This document shows, one piece after another, positions 8,316 to 15,739 of a stretch of 64,000 nt of DNA (position 1 is the first letter of the stretch; the number at the start of each line of letters is the position of its first letter). This DNA comes from Anoxynatronum buryatiense (GTDB lineage: Bacteria; Bacillota; Clostridia; Peptostreptococcales; Tindalliaceae). The notes under the pieces were generated by a model. That model was not told the DNA's origin, made no database searches, and was given only the letters and a program-made list of their open reading frames with translations. Both the position numbers and the translations under genes were made by a program. Where the stretch lies: NCBI RefSeq assembly GCF_900182905.1, contig NZ_FXUF01000001.1:434001-498000 (forward strand), in the 5' to 3' direction.

Positions 8316-8510
8316 ATTCCACACCCCGTCTCTCAAATTGTTTGACTTATTTTTGCAAATCACTTTTGTCAAACCGTTCCAATCAGTTTCTATGATTATA
8401 GATACGCATTTTTTCTTTCAATGTTTCACAACATACAGCTGCAAAATAGGGTGATTTCGCTATTGCAGAAATCTATATGATTCGATTCTGTCGTGATGAC
8501 CACCTGAAAA

Positions 8511-8544
8511 ACGACCGGAAAACTGCTTCACAGTTTCCGGTCGT
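8511..8544. terminator. Terminator after the GNAT gene
   Basis: Arms ACGACCGGAAAACTG and CAGTTTCCGGTCGT pair over 14 bp with one bulge, with A/T runs on both sides. It most likely ends the minus-strand GNAT transcript. The remaining 8316-8603 interval holds nothing else recognised. Confidence 0.85.
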
Positions 8545-8603
8545 TTTTGCACCTTGCTCTATCCTCCAAGCCCTCAACTATGCTTGATTATCACTTCAAT
8601 CAG

Positions 8604-9074
8604 TTAGTCCCGTCTTTTTTGCTCCAAAATAGTTTTTCTGGGGTAAAACCCATAGCGTTCATAAAAATCAAAAAGACGCTCATTTCCTTCAGCCACACCG
8701 ATGATGCAATGATCCACCCTATGTTCATTAAACCATGACATCGAAAGGCGCATCAGCCGGTCACCAATGCCATACTGACGATATTCGGGCTCCACATAAA
8801 GCGAATCAATTTCTCCCATATTCTCATCTGTAATGGTGCTGACACAATAGCCGACGTATTCACTCTCCTTTTTTACCTTCACCAGATCAACCCGGACCTT
8901 CATTGCTTCATCACTGAGAAATTTTTGTTTTCGAACATCAAATGTAAGGCGGTCAAACTGATCAGCAAAGTGGGTTGCATGTTGTCTGTGGTGAACATTC
9001 AGCTTTTCCCACAATGGCTTGACTTGATCCAGTAACTCTTTTCCGCCTGAAAGATACACCACCGGCTCTTTCAC
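8604..9074 (-). CDS. GNAT-family N-acetyltransferase
   Basis: A 156-residue acetyl-CoA-dependent acyltransferase fold. Motif A is visible as LYVEPEYRQYGIGDRLM (acetyl-CoA pyrophosphate loop R-x-x-G-I-G), followed by the C-terminal RLFDFYERYGFYPR typical of GNAT motif B. GTG at 9074 is chosen because AGGAGGTGAAAGG precedes it at correct spacing. The acceptor substrate cannot be told. It is 36 bp from the upstream SDR gene on the same strand, so the two may be co-transcribed. Confidence 0.88.
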   Translation of the reverse strand: MKEPVVYLSGGKELLDQVKPLWEKLNVHHRQHATHFADQFDRLTFDVRKQKFLSDEAMKVRVDLVKVKKESEYVGYCVSTITDENMGEIDSLYVEPEYRQYGIGDRLMRLSMSWFNEHRVDHCIIGVAEGNERLFDFYERYGFYPRKTILEQKRRD

Positions 9075-9110
9075 CCTTTCACCTCCTCATTATTTGGAAA
9101 ATCAGTCTTT

Positions 9111-9878
9111 TTACTGCATATATTCGCCGCCATTGGGAGAGATCACCTGGCCAGAAAAATACCCGGCAGCATCAGAAGCGAGAAAGCAGATGGCTGCGGC
9201 CATGTCTTCCGGTTCACCGATGCGGTGAAAACGTTCCAGCGCCGACGGAAATTCCCACTCGTGAGCCATCCGTGTATTGGTTAGCCCCGGAGCCACCACA
9301 TTCACATTGATTTTCTCCTGAGCCAGTTCTCTGGCAAGCGTTTTGCTCATGGCAATCACTCCACCTTTAGCTGCGCTGTAATGAATATCACTGAAATCGC
9401 CGGCAATGGCTGCCACCGAACTGACACTGACGATTTTCCCATACTGCTTTGCCCGCATAATGGGCAGTACCGCTTTGATAAAGTGGTACACGCCCTTCAA
9501 ATTCACATCGATCAGGCGGTCGAACTCCGGCTCATCGACTTCGTCCACCAGTTTTCCGCCTCCCAGTGTTGCCCCGTTGTTCACCAGAATATCCACGGTT
9601 CCGAAAATTTCCAGCGTTCTGTCCACCAGCGACTGAATTTGGTTTGGCTGGGTGATGTCACAGGTGAATGCCATGGCTGTCAGGCCATCTCTGGTGATTT
9701 CTGCCACAGTTTCATTGACACGCTCTGTTTCAATGTCACAGGCAACCACCCTGGCTCCTAATCCAGCCATCATGATGGCCGTTGCCTTGCCAATGCCATT
9801 ACCGGCACCTGTGATAATAGCCACTTTGTCTTCAAGCTTAAAAAAATCATATACCTTTTGTATCACTCGCGGATCCAT
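9111..9878 (-). CDS. Short-chain dehydrogenase/reductase (FabG-like)
   Basis: A 255-residue NAD(P)-dependent oxidoreductase. The cofactor motif is TGAGNGIG (23-30), the NNG motif is at 100-102 (N-N-G-A rather than N-N-A-G), and the catalytic residues are Ser153/154, Tyr167 and Lys171 (YSAAK). D48 after the second beta strand (ACDIE) suggests a preference for NAD(H). ATG follows GGGAGGGAAGAAAA. The substrate is unknown; a 3-hydroxyacyl or sugar/alcohol substrate is possible. It is probably in a short transcript with the downstream GNAT gene. Confidence 0.9.
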   Translation of the reverse strand: MDPRVIQKVYDFFKLEDKVAIITGAGNGIGKATAIMMAGLGARVVACDIETERVNETVAEITRDGLTAMAFTCDITQPNQIQSLVDRTLEIFGTVDILVNNGATLGGGKLVDEVDEPEFDRLIDVNLKGVYHFIKAVLPIMRAKQYGKIVSVSSVAAIAGDFSDIHYSAAKGGVIAMSKTLARELAQEKINVNVVAPGLTNTRMAHEWEFPSALERFHRIGEPEDMAAAICFLASDAAGYFSGQVISPNGGEYMQ

Positions 9879-9919
9879 TTTTCTTCCCTCCCATGATGAA
9901 TATATTAGCAGTTATTGTT

Positions 9920-11209
9920 TCAGTTTATCAGACCAGCTTCCCATTTCAACAATAATACACGCTCCACAGCTGCATCCAGTCGTTCCTGAGGCAACTCTCC
10001 ATTTGTCACCGCCGTCACAATGGCGTCTCTGGCAACCAGGGGTTCAGGGGGCATCAGCAGCAGGTCTGCCCCCGCAGCCAGTGCCAGAATGACTGCTTCT
10101 CCGGTTGACCACTCGTCGGTGATTGCCTGCATGTCCAGTGCATCTGTCATAATTACCCCTTCAAACCCCAGTGTTTCCCGCAGCAATCCTGTTAGAACGG
10201 CCGGCGACAGTGTGGCGGGGAAAGCATTGTCATAGGCCGGTACATGTAGGTGCGCGGTCATGATGACCGGCAATCCAGCTTCAATTCCGCGCTGAAAAGG
10301 AATCAACTCTATCGAAACCAGTCGCTCTTGGTCATGTGGAAGACTGACGGCCCCCTGATGCGTATCCTGATGAGTGTCACCATGTCCGGGAAAGTGCTTC
10401 AGTACCGGAATAATGCCTGCATCCATTAACCCATTGGCCATTGAAACCGCCATTCGTCCCACCTCAACCGGGTCGCTGCCAAAGGAGCGATCACCGATTA
10501 CCGGATTAAGGGGATTGGTATTGACGTCTGCCACTGGTGCCATGTTCATATTGAAACCCAGCATCTTCATGGCTTTTCCCAATTCAAGGCCAGCTTCATA
10601 AACCATTTTTACATCCCCGGATTCTCCAAAAACACCAGCTGCAGGCAGCCGGGGAACTGAAATTCCTTTTGCCCCCAGCCGACTGACTCGCCCACCTTCC
10701 TCATCCACCGACACCAGCAGGGGCACGGTTGCTTTGGCCTGCAATGCTTCGATGAGCAATTTCACTTGTGAATCATGATCGATATTTTCAGAGAACAAAA
10801 TCACTCCCGCCGGTTGAATTTCCAACAGCATATCACGGGTAAACTCATCCAGTCGGTGAAGCAGTGTTCCTTCAGCCGTTTGTCGAAAGGCCGGCATGAT
10901 CACCTGCCCCGCCTTTTCTTCCAGGCTCATTGCCGCCGTCAGCTCATTTATTTTTTTCATCGCTTCATCAATGAGATCGACTGCCGGCGATTCCTCCAGC
11001 TCTTTCTGTGATTGTTCCAGACCATCTTCATTAATACTCTCTGTTTCGGTATCTCTTGCTCCCAGTTGATCCACATCGTTATGCTTCCGGCAACCGATGA
11101 GCCCACCCGTCATCAGCAGGCTGAAAACCAAAGCCGCCAATATCCAATGCTGAAGTTGTTTACCGCCCATCTCTTTTCTCCGATGATTTCCACCAGGTAT
11201 TATTTTCAT
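9920..11209 (-). CDS. nagZ: Glycoside hydrolase family 3 beta-N-acetylhexosaminidase, lipoprotein
   Basis: About 429 residues. A basic N-region and hydrophobic stretch end in a lipobox (GLIGC, Cys about residue 40), so the enzyme should be anchored outside the membrane. The GH3 domain follows, with the NagZ signature KHFPGHGDTHQDTH carrying the catalytic Asp-His loop, and the nucleophile region VIMTDALDM. It would remove N-acetylglucosamine from muropeptides. The start is uncertain: ATG at 11209 follows AGGTGACGCA, while ATG at 11170 follows GGAGAAAAGAG and gives a shorter signal peptide; both retain the lipobox. It is divergent from the nitrilase-Nudix gene, with about 65 bp shared. Confidence 0.9.
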   Translation of the reverse strand: MKIIPGGNHRRKEMGGKQLQHWILAALVFSLLMTGGLIGCRKHNDVDQLGARDTETESINEDGLEQSQKELEESPAVDLIDEAMKKINELTAAMSLEEKAGQVIMPAFRQTAEGTLLHRLDEFTRDMLLEIQPAGVILFSENIDHDSQVKLLIEALQAKATVPLLVSVDEEGGRVSRLGAKGISVPRLPAAGVFGESGDVKMVYEAGLELGKAMKMLGFNMNMAPVADVNTNPLNPVIGDRSFGSDPVEVGRMAVSMANGLMDAGIIPVLKHFPGHGDTHQDTHQGAVSLPHDQERLVSIELIPFQRGIEAGLPVIMTAHLHVPAYDNAFPATLSPAVLTGLLRETLGFEGVIMTDALDMQAITDEWSTGEAVILALAAGADLLLMPPEPLVARDAIVTAVTNGELPQERLDAAVERVLLLKWEAGLIN

Positions 11210-11274
11210 TGCGTCACCTGCCTGACTGTTGGTTTTTTTTCTAAAGGGGTACTTATTACTTGGAGGCTGATACA

Positions 11275-12516
11275 ATGAAACCCCTACACATCACGATGAT
11301 TCAAATGGATATTATCAAAGGCGATTTCGATGCCAACTGCAGTACCATCGAAAAACTGTTGCAACAGGCGACGCAACCACCAGACCTTCTCATGCTCCCG
11401 GAAATGTGGTCGGTGGGTTTTGACTACCGGCGAATGAAACATCATAGCCAAGTGCTTTCCAAGACACTTTCGTTCCTCAATCATCTGGCGCGCCACTATC
11501 ATACGGTGATCATGGGAGGCAGTGTGCCTGAATCAAAGGGCGATCGGTTGTTCAATACCACTTATGTATTAAATCCTGATGGCACCACCCAGGACCGTTA
11601 CCGAAAAATGCATCTGGTGAGCCAGCGGCACCTGGAAGGAAAAACGTTTAACCGCGGCAACCGAATCCCTCTTTTTCAGGCAAATGACGTACCTTTTGGA
11701 GTGGCCAACTGTTACGACATCATGTTCCCCGAAACCACCCGGGGCATTGCACAGCAGGGTGCCCAGTTGGTCACTGTTCCCGCTCAGTACTCAAGTCCCT
11801 TTTTCGATCAGTGGATGACACTGCTAAAAGCCAGGGCCATGGAAAACCAGGTTTTTGTGGCTGCTGTGAATCGGGTGGGCGCCAATTATTTTGGCCATTC
11901 CTGCATCATTTCTCCCACTGGTAAAATGCTTTTTGAAGCCAATGACCAGGAGCAGCTCATCGAGTTTACGCTTGATGCCGACCAGGTGGAAAGGAAACGG
12001 GCCATCCGGCACCATGCCCGGCAAATCAACGAGATGGCACTGATGAAATGGGTCTATCCCCAAAACTTCATTGGCGTGGGTGGACTGGTGGAACGAGACG
12101 GCCGTTTTTTAATGGTGCGTCAAAACTATGGCCGCATCAAGGGTTACTGGCTGCTGCCAGGCGGTCATTTGGACAAAGGAGAGGCTCCTGAAGTGGGTGC
12201 TGCCAGAGAAATCATGGAGGAAACCAGTGTGCACACCCAGGCCTTGGAACTGTTGGCCCTTCGAAACCTTCGAGTCAATGGAGTGGTGGACAGCTATCAG
12301 GTATACCGCATGGAAGATTTAGGCGGCGAACCAGTTCCCGACGGTTTTGAAAACACCGAAGCTGCTTTTTTAACTCCCGATGAAATCTTCAATGAAAAGC
12401 CGGTCACCCACCTTGCCCAAGCCATTGTCAGAAAAGTGTTGAGCGGCGAAAAAAACGGCTTGCAGCTGCAAACCGACTTTATCAAGCACAGCGAAGATTA
12501 CCAGCTGTATCTATAG
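11275..12516 (+). CDS. Nitrilase-superfamily amidohydrolase fused to a Nudix hydrolase domain
   Basis: A 413-residue two-domain protein. Residues 1-265 form a carbon-nitrogen hydrolase with the Glu-Lys-Cys triad E43 (LPEMW), K111 (YRKMHL) and C146 (ANCYDIMFPE). Residues about 270-395 form a Nudix domain with the box GGHLDKGEAPEVGAAREIMEET, matching GX5EX7REUXEE, though the final Gly is Ser. The ATG at 11275 is 8 bp after GGAGG; an in-frame TTG at 11260 overlaps that site and is rejected. The frame is continuous with no sign of a sequencing join. The two activities suggest sequential processing of an amide-containing nucleotide or cofactor degradation product, which is inference. A strong terminator follows. 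Confidence 0.9.
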   Translation: MKPLHITMIQMDIIKGDFDANCSTIEKLLQQATQPPDLLMLPEMWSVGFDYRRMKHHSQVLSKTLSFLNHLARHYHTVIMGGSVPESKGDRLFNTTYVLNPDGTTQDRYRKMHLVSQRHLEGKTFNRGNRIPLFQANDVPFGVANCYDIMFPETTRGIAQQGAQLVTVPAQYSSPFFDQWMTLLKARAMENQVFVAAVNRVGANYFGHSCIISPTGKMLFEANDQEQLIEFTLDADQVERKRAIRHHARQINEMALMKWVYPQNFIGVGGLVERDGRFLMVRQNYGRIKGYWLLPGGHLDKGEAPEVGAAREIMEETSVHTQALELLALRNLRVNGVVDSYQVYRMEDLGGEPVPDGFENTEAAFLTPDEIFNEKPVTHLAQAIVRKVLSGEKNGLQLQTDFIKHSEDYQLYL

Positions 12517-12520
12517 CATG

Positions 12521-12541
12521 AGAGCCGCCGGAGGCGGCTCT
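12521..12541 (+). terminator. Terminator after nitrilase-Nudix gene
   Basis: AGAGCCGCC and GGCGGCTCT form a perfect 9-bp stem with a 3-nt loop, followed by GTTTACTTTT. Confidence 0.7.
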
Positions 12542-12543
12542 GT

Positions 12544-13776
12544 TTACTTTTGTGAAGGATATGCTCCCTCCCATACAATTCGCCGATACTGGTCAGGGTC
12601 TGTGTCTCCCTCAGTGCTGATGATCAGAATACGGGATTCGGCATTCATTTGGAGGGCTTTTGCCAGACGCTCTCCATCGGTGTTTTGCTGCATCATTTCT
12701 GCCAGAACACCCATGCCCACAGCTCCTGATTCTCCGGAGATAACGACAGGATCTCCCGCCATGGGGGCAGCCAGAATTCTCATACCCCTGGCAGCCAGGG
12801 GATCAGCACAGGAAACGAAAGCCCGGGTATATTTCCGCAGGATTTTCCAGCCCAGCAAATTGGGCTCACCACAGGCCAGACCCGCCATAATAGTGGCCAT
12901 GTCACCGGTAACAGCATGGGGCATGCCGTCGTCAATACTGGCAGTTCGAAAGTAACAATCTGCCTGGTCAGGTTCCACCACAACGGTTTGAGGCCGATGT
13001 TCACCCCATTTGGCCGCCAGATAACCCTGAATGGCTCCTGCAAAAGAGCCGACACCAGCCTGAAGAAACACGTGAGTGGGCGGCAGCTTTCCCAGTTCTT
13101 TCAATTGCCCGCTGATTTCTTCCATCATCACTGCATATCCCTGCATAATCCAGGCAGGGATTTCTTCATATCCTTCCCAGGCAGTATCCTGCACAACGAT
13201 ACCATCATGAGCCTGGGCATACTCCCGGGCATGACGCACAGCATCATCGTAGTTCATTTCAGTAATGCTCGCCTCGGCACCTTCCTGTTGAATCATTTCC
13301 AGCCTGCAGGCAGAAGATCCTTTGGGCATGAACACCACTGCCCGCTGTCCCATTTGCCGGGCAGCCCAGGCAATTCCCCGGCCGTGATTGCCGTCTGTGG
13401 CTGTGACAAATAACAGATCACCCAGCTTTTCCCGCGTTTCCTCTGAGATCAACTGTTGAAAGGTCATATCATTCATGCCGACTCCCAGCCGCCGGCAAAT
13501 GACATTGGCAACGGCATGGATTCCTCCAAGTACCTTAAAAGCGTTGAGGCCAAATCGCTTTGATTCATCTTTAACGTAAATGGCTCCCAAACCCCAGAAG
13601 CCTGCCAGGGCCGGCAGATTCACCAAGGGGGTCGGTACATAGCCATCCATACTGGCCACCAGCCGATTGACCGCTTCGATGCGCTCCGGGTTCAGAAAGG
13701 CAGCCGGTCCATCTTCTGATACCTGCTGTTCAAAGCGGGGGTTCATCATCCACTCCATGGAATTTGTCAGCGGCAT
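12544..13776 (-). CDS. dpaL: 2,3-diaminopropionate ammonia-lyase
   Basis: A 410-residue PLP enzyme of the DpaL/YgeX family, which cleaves 2,3-diaminopropionate to pyruvate and two ammonia. The PLP lysine is about K81 in RFGLNAFKVLGG. The phosphate-binding and substrate motifs include TATDGNHGRGIAW, and the C-terminal half has the family GESGAVGMG loop. ATG is preceded by GAAGGAGGAATCGG. Length is normal. The neighbour tyrS starts a different transcript further on. It fits amino-acid fermentation, feeding pyruvate to the ferredoxin oxidoreductase. Other PLP fold-type II lyases are less likely given the full-length match in motif order. Confidence 0.92.
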   Translation of the reverse strand: MPLTNSMEWMMNPRFEQQVSEDGPAAFLNPERIEAVNRLVASMDGYVPTPLVNLPALAGFWGLGAIYVKDESKRFGLNAFKVLGGIHAVANVICRRLGVGMNDMTFQQLISEETREKLGDLLFVTATDGNHGRGIAWAARQMGQRAVVFMPKGSSACRLEMIQQEGAEASITEMNYDDAVRHAREYAQAHDGIVVQDTAWEGYEEIPAWIMQGYAVMMEEISGQLKELGKLPPTHVFLQAGVGSFAGAIQGYLAAKWGEHRPQTVVVEPDQADCYFRTASIDDGMPHAVTGDMATIMAGLACGEPNLLGWKILRKYTRAFVSCADPLAARGMRILAAPMAGDPVVISGESGAVGMGVLAEMMQQNTDGERLAKALQMNAESRILIISTEGDTDPDQYRRIVWEGAYPSQK

Positions 13777-13831
13777 TCACCGATTCCTCCTTCACCTGTC
13801 CGTTATGCGGCTACCAGAAATGTATTGGTGC

Positions 13832-15055
13832 TTACTCTGCAACGACTCGATGGTAGACTTTTTTGCCTTTTTTGATGATCATCTGCCCATCATCTAAATA
13901 GTCAAGGGTGATCACCGTTTCGATGGCAGCGATTTTTTCATCGTTAATACTGATCCCGCCCTGTTGCACCAGTCGCCGTGCTTCTGAACGACTGGCTGCC
14001 AGCCCGGTTTCCATCAGCAGTGTCAGGATATCAAGTCCGTCTTTCAAAACAGTTTCATTCAACGCTGTGGTGGGCATGTCTTCTGATACACCGCCGCTGA
14101 AAGCGGCTCGTGCTGCCTCCTGGGCATGCCGGGCGGCTTCTTCACCATGCACAATCCTAGTCGCTTCGAAGGCCAGCACTTCTTTGGCCCTGTTGAGGGC
14201 AGCCCCTTCGGCGCTGCACAGTTCTTTTATATCCTCCATAGATACAAAGGTGAGCAATTTCAGGGTTTTTTCCACATCTCTGTCATCCACATTGCGAAGG
14301 TATTGATAAAACTCATACGGGGATGTTTTTTCGGGATCCAGCCACAAAGCGCCAGATTCAGTTTTGCCCATTTTTTTCCCTTCACTTGTGGTCAACAGCT
14401 GAAAAGTGAGGGCAAAGGAATTATCCCGTTCTACTTTACGGATCAGTTCATACCCCGCCAGAATATTGGACCACTGGTCGTCGCCACCCATTTGCAGCTG
14501 ACAGTCATACCGACGATATAATTCCAGAAAGTCGTAGGCCTGCATAATCATATAGTTAAACTCCAGGAAGGTGAGTCCCTGATCAAGACGTGATTTATAA
14601 CATTCTGCCGCCAGCATTCTGTTAACAGAAAAATGCCGCCCAATGTTGCGCAGAAATTCTACATAGTTTAATTCCAACAGCCATTCAGCATTATCCACAA
14701 TGCACGCCTTGTCTTCGCCAAACTCCAAGAACCGTTCAAACTGCGCTTTAAAGCGCAGTGCATTATGTTGAATCTGTTCCTGAGTTAACATCTTTCGCAT
14801 ATCTGTTTTACCCGATGGGTCACCCACCATGGTAGTACCGCCTCCCAGCAGTACCAACGGACGATGGCCCGCCTTCTGCAGGTGCATCATCACCATGATC
14901 TGAACATAGTGACCCAAATGAAGGCTTTCTGCTGTGGCATCGAACCCAATGTAAAATGTGACCGGTTTTTCCCCCAGCAGCTGCCGCAAATCTTCTTCAT
15001 GGGTTACCTGTGCAACATAACCTCTCTCTTTAAGCACATCAAATACGTTGGACAT
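13832..15055 (-). CDS. tyrS: Tyrosyl-tRNA synthetase
   Basis: A 407-residue class Ic synthetase. The Rossmann HIGH-type motif is HLGH (46-49) after the YIGFDATA signature, the tyrosine-binding region is MGGDDQWSN, and the KMSKS-type loop is KKMGKT. The C-terminal S4-like RNA-binding domain covers about the last 65 residues. ATG follows AGGAGGAGACCCAT. It begins 29 bp after zapA on the same strand with no terminator between them, so the pair is probably co-transcribed from the promoter at 15654-15682. No T-box is visible here, unlike pheST and thrS. Confidence 0.97.
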   Translation of the reverse strand: MSNVFDVLKERGYVAQVTHEEDLRQLLGEKPVTFYIGFDATAESLHLGHYVQIMVMMHLQKAGHRPLVLLGGGTTMVGDPSGKTDMRKMLTQEQIQHNALRFKAQFERFLEFGEDKACIVDNAEWLLELNYVEFLRNIGRHFSVNRMLAAECYKSRLDQGLTFLEFNYMIMQAYDFLELYRRYDCQLQMGGDDQWSNILAGYELIRKVERDNSFALTFQLLTTSEGKKMGKTESGALWLDPEKTSPYEFYQYLRNVDDRDVEKTLKLLTFVSMEDIKELCSAEGAALNRAKEVLAFEATRIVHGEEAARHAQEAARAAFSGGVSEDMPTTALNETVLKDGLDILTLLMETGLAASRSEARRLVQQGGISINDEKIAAIETVITLDYLDDGQMIIKKGKKVYHRVVAE

Positions 15056-15084
15056 ATGGGTCTCCTCCTGTAATCAGGGCAATA

Positions 15085-15618
15085 CTAAGCCTCGGCTGTC
15101 TGCCCCTGCTGTTTCTCCAAAGTAGCCACTTTCATCTGATTTTCATACAGCTGCTCTTGCAGATCTCCGATAATTTCCTGAGCGTTGACAAGCTCCTGAT
15201 CTTTTTCTCGCAGCTGTCTCAATAGCTGTTGGTTGCTTTCCCGCAGTTTTTCCTGATCCTGTTTCACATTGTTCAGTTTTCGCTGCAGTGTGCGTGAGTA
15301 TTCCTTTTCTTGCTGAAGCGAACCGTTTTTTTGATCCAGCTCTTGTTTCACATTGCTTAGTTCTTCATTTGTCGGGGGTTTTGTGTGCTGCAATGTCTCG
15401 TAGGCATCTCTCAGCTTCAGCATTTCATCTGCCACATTGATGGCTGTGAGTACTGAGATCTGCGAAACGCTCAGCTGGCGGTTGAGACGACTGACTTCCT
15501 GCATTTTTTCATCCACATAGGATCCCACCCGAATCAGGTATTCTTTGGATTCCTTACCTGCAATGGGATACTCTTGTCCGTTGATGCGTATCAGTACACG
15601 GTTTTTCTTTTCTGACAC
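15085..15618 (-). CDS. zapA: Cell division protein ZapA with long coiled-coil tail
   Basis: A 177-residue protein. The N-terminal 90 residues match the ZapA domain, which bundles FtsZ protofilaments at midcell (RINGQEYPIAGKESKEYL..., and VSVLTAINVADEMLKLRD). The remaining half is Gln/Lys/Glu-rich with heptad character, a predicted coiled coil longer than in typical 85-110 residue ZapA proteins. The start is GTG at 15618 after GGGGTGAGAAAC. The neighbourhood pheST-zapA is common in Firmicutes and supports the call. Confidence 0.9.
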   Translation of the reverse strand: MSEKKNRVLIRINGQEYPIAGKESKEYLIRVGSYVDEKMQEVSRLNRQLSVSQISVLTAINVADEMLKLRDAYETLQHTKPPTNEELSNVKQELDQKNGSLQQEKEYSRTLQRKLNNVKQDQEKLRESNQQLLRQLREKDQELVNAQEIIGDLQEQLYENQMKVATLEKQQGQTAEA

Positions 15619-15653
15619 CGTTTCTCACCCCTTGGCCCGGATTAATGACCTAC

Positions 15654-15682
15654 ATTATAACACACCTTTGGAGCTGTGAAAA
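15654..15682 (-). promoter_or_regulatory. Sigma-A promoter of zapA-tyrS
   Basis: TTTTCA (15682-15677), a 17-bp spacer ending in TG-T, then TATAAT (15659-15654). The perfect extended -10 makes this a convincing promoter 36 bp upstream of the zapA GTG. Confidence 0.75.
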
Positions 15683-15691
15683 GCTTGCCAA

Positions 15692-15719
15692 AAGCGGCAT
15701 GCGTAATGGCATGCCGCTT
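15692..15719 (-). terminator. pheST terminator
   Basis: Perfect 11-bp stem AAGCGGCATGC/GCATGCCGCTT with a 6-nt loop, followed on the minus strand by TTTTGG. It separates pheT from the zapA promoter. Confidence 0.85.
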
Positions 15720-15739
15720 CTTGTTAAGGTTCATGGGGT

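Noticed and set aside
8316-8372. N-terminal extension of the LiaF-like protein from TTG at 8372.
   Set aside because: The TTG belongs to a TTGACA box, no ribosome site precedes it, and ATG at 8315 has one.
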